Source of the DNA: Negativibacillus sp.
Lineage (GTDB): Bacteria; Bacillota; Clostridia; Oscillospirales; Ruminococcaceae
Direction: 5' to 3'
NCBI GenBank assembly: GCA_020024325.1
Contig: JAHHTY010000053.1
Span: 1 to 14,229 of the forward strand
DNA length: 14,229 bases
This document shows, piece by piece, positions 13,330-14,229 of the stretch. The notes under the pieces are model-generated. The model was not told the DNA's origin. It did no database searches and saw only the letters and a list, made by a program, of their open reading frames with translations. The first letter of the stretch is position 1. Each line of letters opens with the position of its first letter. Position numbers and translations under genes: made by a program.

Positions 13330-13373
13330 GAGGCATTTGATGCACATTTTTTCGTGCATCAAATGCCTCTTGA
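13326..13373. repeat. 20-bp inverted repeat carrying two operator-like dyads
   Basis: Perfect arms at 13326-13345 and 13354-13373 flank an 8-nt T-rich centre. Each arm contains an 11-bp dyad of form GCAT-N3-ATGC (13333-13343 and 13356-13366); their centres are 23 bp apart. Each arm runs outward into a -35 box, TTGACA on the minus strand and TTGAAT on the plus strand. The element lies between divergent starts and has no U tract, so it reads as a pair of regulator-binding sites and not a terminator. Confidence 0.8.
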
Positions 13374-13398
13374 ATTTTGTAAAAAACTAGCGTATGAT
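13370..13398 (+). promoter_or_regulatory. Promoter of the secreted CHAP-like gene
   Basis: TTGAAT (13370-13375), a 17-nt spacer and TATGAT (13393-13398). It is the mirror image of the minus-strand promoter at 13300-13329, with the dyad at 13356-13366 centred near -44. A GGGTACCC palindrome (13407-13414) lies just after the predicted start site. Confidence 0.7.
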
Positions 13399-13455
13399 CT
13401 AGACAAGGGTACCCGATAAAAGCTGTATTATTTAAATATTATGGAGGGAAGAAAA

Positions 13456-14091
13456 ATGACATTAAAGAAAGTATTTACAATCTGTATCTCTGTATGTTTG
13501 GCTTTGTCTATGGGGATTTCTGGTTTTGCAGCTCAAACAGAAAAAGGTGATTTTACCGATGAGCAGTATGAACAGTACATTAGCACAGACTTCTACAAAA
13601 ACACAGTTTATCCTGAAATACGATCTTCTGCACCAAAAGCATCATTACCTTTACCTTCTTATCCTTCAGGAAGTTATTTTAGCAAGAATGGTAAAGCATG
13701 TACCCACCACAAATCAGGCTGTAACATTAATGGAAGCTGTGGTTGTAAGAGTTATAATAACTCTATTCAGTGTATGGGTTTTGCAAACTATGTTTTTAAG
13801 CAGTATAATGGTGTAGATTGTGTTAGTTCTAACTCTAATGGTAAGCTTACTAATATTACAGCTGCAAGTTTAAAAACTTATTTTAATAAGTTGACAGTCG
13901 GATCTCATTTTAGATATATGGGTACTAACGGAATCCCCCATTCATTTATTATTACAGGTAAAACATCAACTGGTGTAAAAGTTTATGAAGCTAACTATTC
14001 TGCTAACAACTGTATTGTTGGCCAAAGAACTATTACATACGAAAGTTTAGCAAAACAGGTAGCATCCGTTACTAACTCTTGGACAGCATAA
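13456..14091 (+). CDS. Secreted papain-fold (CHAP/NlpC-like) cysteine hydrolase
   Basis: A 211-residue exported protein. Residues 1-26 form a signal peptide (TLKK, then a hydrophobic core ending SGFA-A). After a linker rich in Pro and Ser (about 55-75) there is a cysteine-rich stretch (ACTHHKSGCNINGSCGCK), then IQCMGFANYVFKQYNG with the probable nucleophile Cys106, and GIPHSFIIT with the probable catalytic His162, followed by VKVYEANY. This Cys-then-His order with those hydrophobic contexts is typical of CHAP-like amidases that cut peptidoglycan peptides; the match is to the fold, not a named enzyme. An ATG at 13441 is in frame, but its GGAGGG is the ribosome binding site of the ATG at 13456. 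It shares a divergent control region with the secreted peptide. Confidence 0.75.
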   Translation: MTLKKVFTICISVCLALSMGISGFAAQTEKGDFTDEQYEQYISTDFYKNTVYPEIRSSAPKASLPLPSYPSGSYFSKNGKACTHHKSGCNINGSCGCKSYNNSIQCMGFANYVFKQYNGVDCVSSNSNGKLTNITAASLKTYFNKLTVGSHFRYMGTNGIPHSFIITGKTSTGVKVYEANYSANNCIVGQRTITYESLAKQVASVTNSWTA

Positions 14092-14108
14092 AGGTTTTAT
14101 TTGTTTAA

Positions 14109-14137
14109 AAATCCTGCTATTTCCAATAGCAGGATTT
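14109..14137 (+). terminator. Terminator-like hairpin after the CHAP-like gene
   Basis: A perfect 13-bp stem (14109-14121 with 14125-14137) and 3-nt loop begin 17 nt after the stop. The U tract is short (TTT then CTATAT), so termination may be partial and allow read-through to the next gene. Confidence 0.6.
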
Positions 14138-14151
14138 CTATATGATTACAG

Positions 14152-14175
14152 TTGCTAAAATAGATATTTTAGCAA
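14152..14175 (+). repeat. Hairpin directly upstream of a ribosome binding site
   Basis: Perfect 10-bp arms (14152-14161 with 14166-14175) and a 4-nt loop end one base before the AAGGAGG of the next gene. It is AT-rich and lacks a U tract, so it may shape translation or mRNA stability of that gene. Confidence 0.55.
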
Positions 14176-14190
14176 TAAGGAGGCATTATA

Positions 14191-14229
14191 ATGAAACTAC
14201 TTCAAAAAATGTGTTTTATCCTGGTTATA
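14191..14229 (+). CDS. Start of an unidentified gene, cut by the window end
   Basis: An ATG with a perfect AAGGAGG (14177-14183) 7 nt upstream begins MKLLQKMCFILVI and runs off the window. Thirteen residues with two lysines followed by a hydrophobic run suggest a signal peptide or membrane anchor, so the product may be exported like its upstream neighbour. No family can be assigned. It may be read from the same promoter as the CHAP-like gene if the hairpin at 14109-14137 leaks. Confidence 0.6.
   Translation, partial: MKLLQKMCFILVI

Noticed and set aside
13326..13373. Strong hairpin as a Rho-independent terminator
   Set aside because: It lies between divergent gene starts, has no U tract on either strand, and both arms lead directly into -35 boxes.
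13526..13816. A 96-codon ORF in a second frame of the CHAP-like gene
   Set aside because: It overlaps a signal-peptide-bearing gene with a clear ribosome binding site and has no such signals itself.

Overview
The window looks like a chromosomal stretch from a low-GC Gram-positive bacterium, most likely an anaerobic gut-type Clostridia member. The basis is AT-rich intergenic DNA, strong AGGAGG-type ribosome binding sites, frequent TTG and GTG starts, and a Firmicutes-style gene set: a RelQ-type alarmone synthetase, a DegV protein, a VanW protein, ImmA/IrrE, and an HTH-TPR regulator. I see no rRNA, tRNA, IS element, integrase or CRISPR array.

Layout. (1) 1-2066, minus strand: vanW-like then relQ-like, probably one transcript, followed by a small acidic-tailed membrane protein with its own promoter and a hairpin terminator. 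(2) 2295-5057, plus strand: a strong promoter drives trmL, a DegV-family lipid-binding protein, a patatin-like lipase and a DUF1294 membrane protein, closed by a bidirectional terminator. (3) 5063-8130, a regulatory switch: a small sigma-region-4-like protein (minus) and an XRE repressor (plus) are divergent. Each promoter carries a copy of the same 13-bp palindrome between its -35 and -10. A MATE exporter (minus) separates the XRE gene from an ImmA/IrrE metalloprotease gene, which begins a second plus-strand run with another patatin-like protein and a class-I-amidotransferase-like hydrolase. (4) 10345-12063: guaB, with its own promoter, a structured leader and a strong terminator. Its protein has the unusual sequence signature I associate with Tritrichomonas foetus IMPDH. 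(5) 12103-14229: an HTH-TPR regulator of RRNPP type whose stop codon overlaps that of a convergent gene for a small secreted acidic peptide. The peptide gene is divergent from a gene for a secreted papain-fold (CHAP-like) protein, and a further gene begins at the window edge.

The most interesting part is region 5. The divergent intergenic region holds a perfect 20-bp inverted repeat. Each arm contains an 11-bp dyad (GCAT-N3-ATGC) centred about 44-45 bp upstream of a predicted start site, and each arm runs into the -35 box of one of two outward-facing promoters. The geometry suggests one dimeric activator switching on both the secreted peptide and the secreted CHAP-like protein, and the neighbouring HTH-TPR protein is the obvious candidate. 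This would make a compact peptide-quorum-sensing module, which I do not recognise as described. Region 3 is a second self-contained switch, resembling an ImmR/ImmA module but with a sigma-like output gene and no mobile-element genes.
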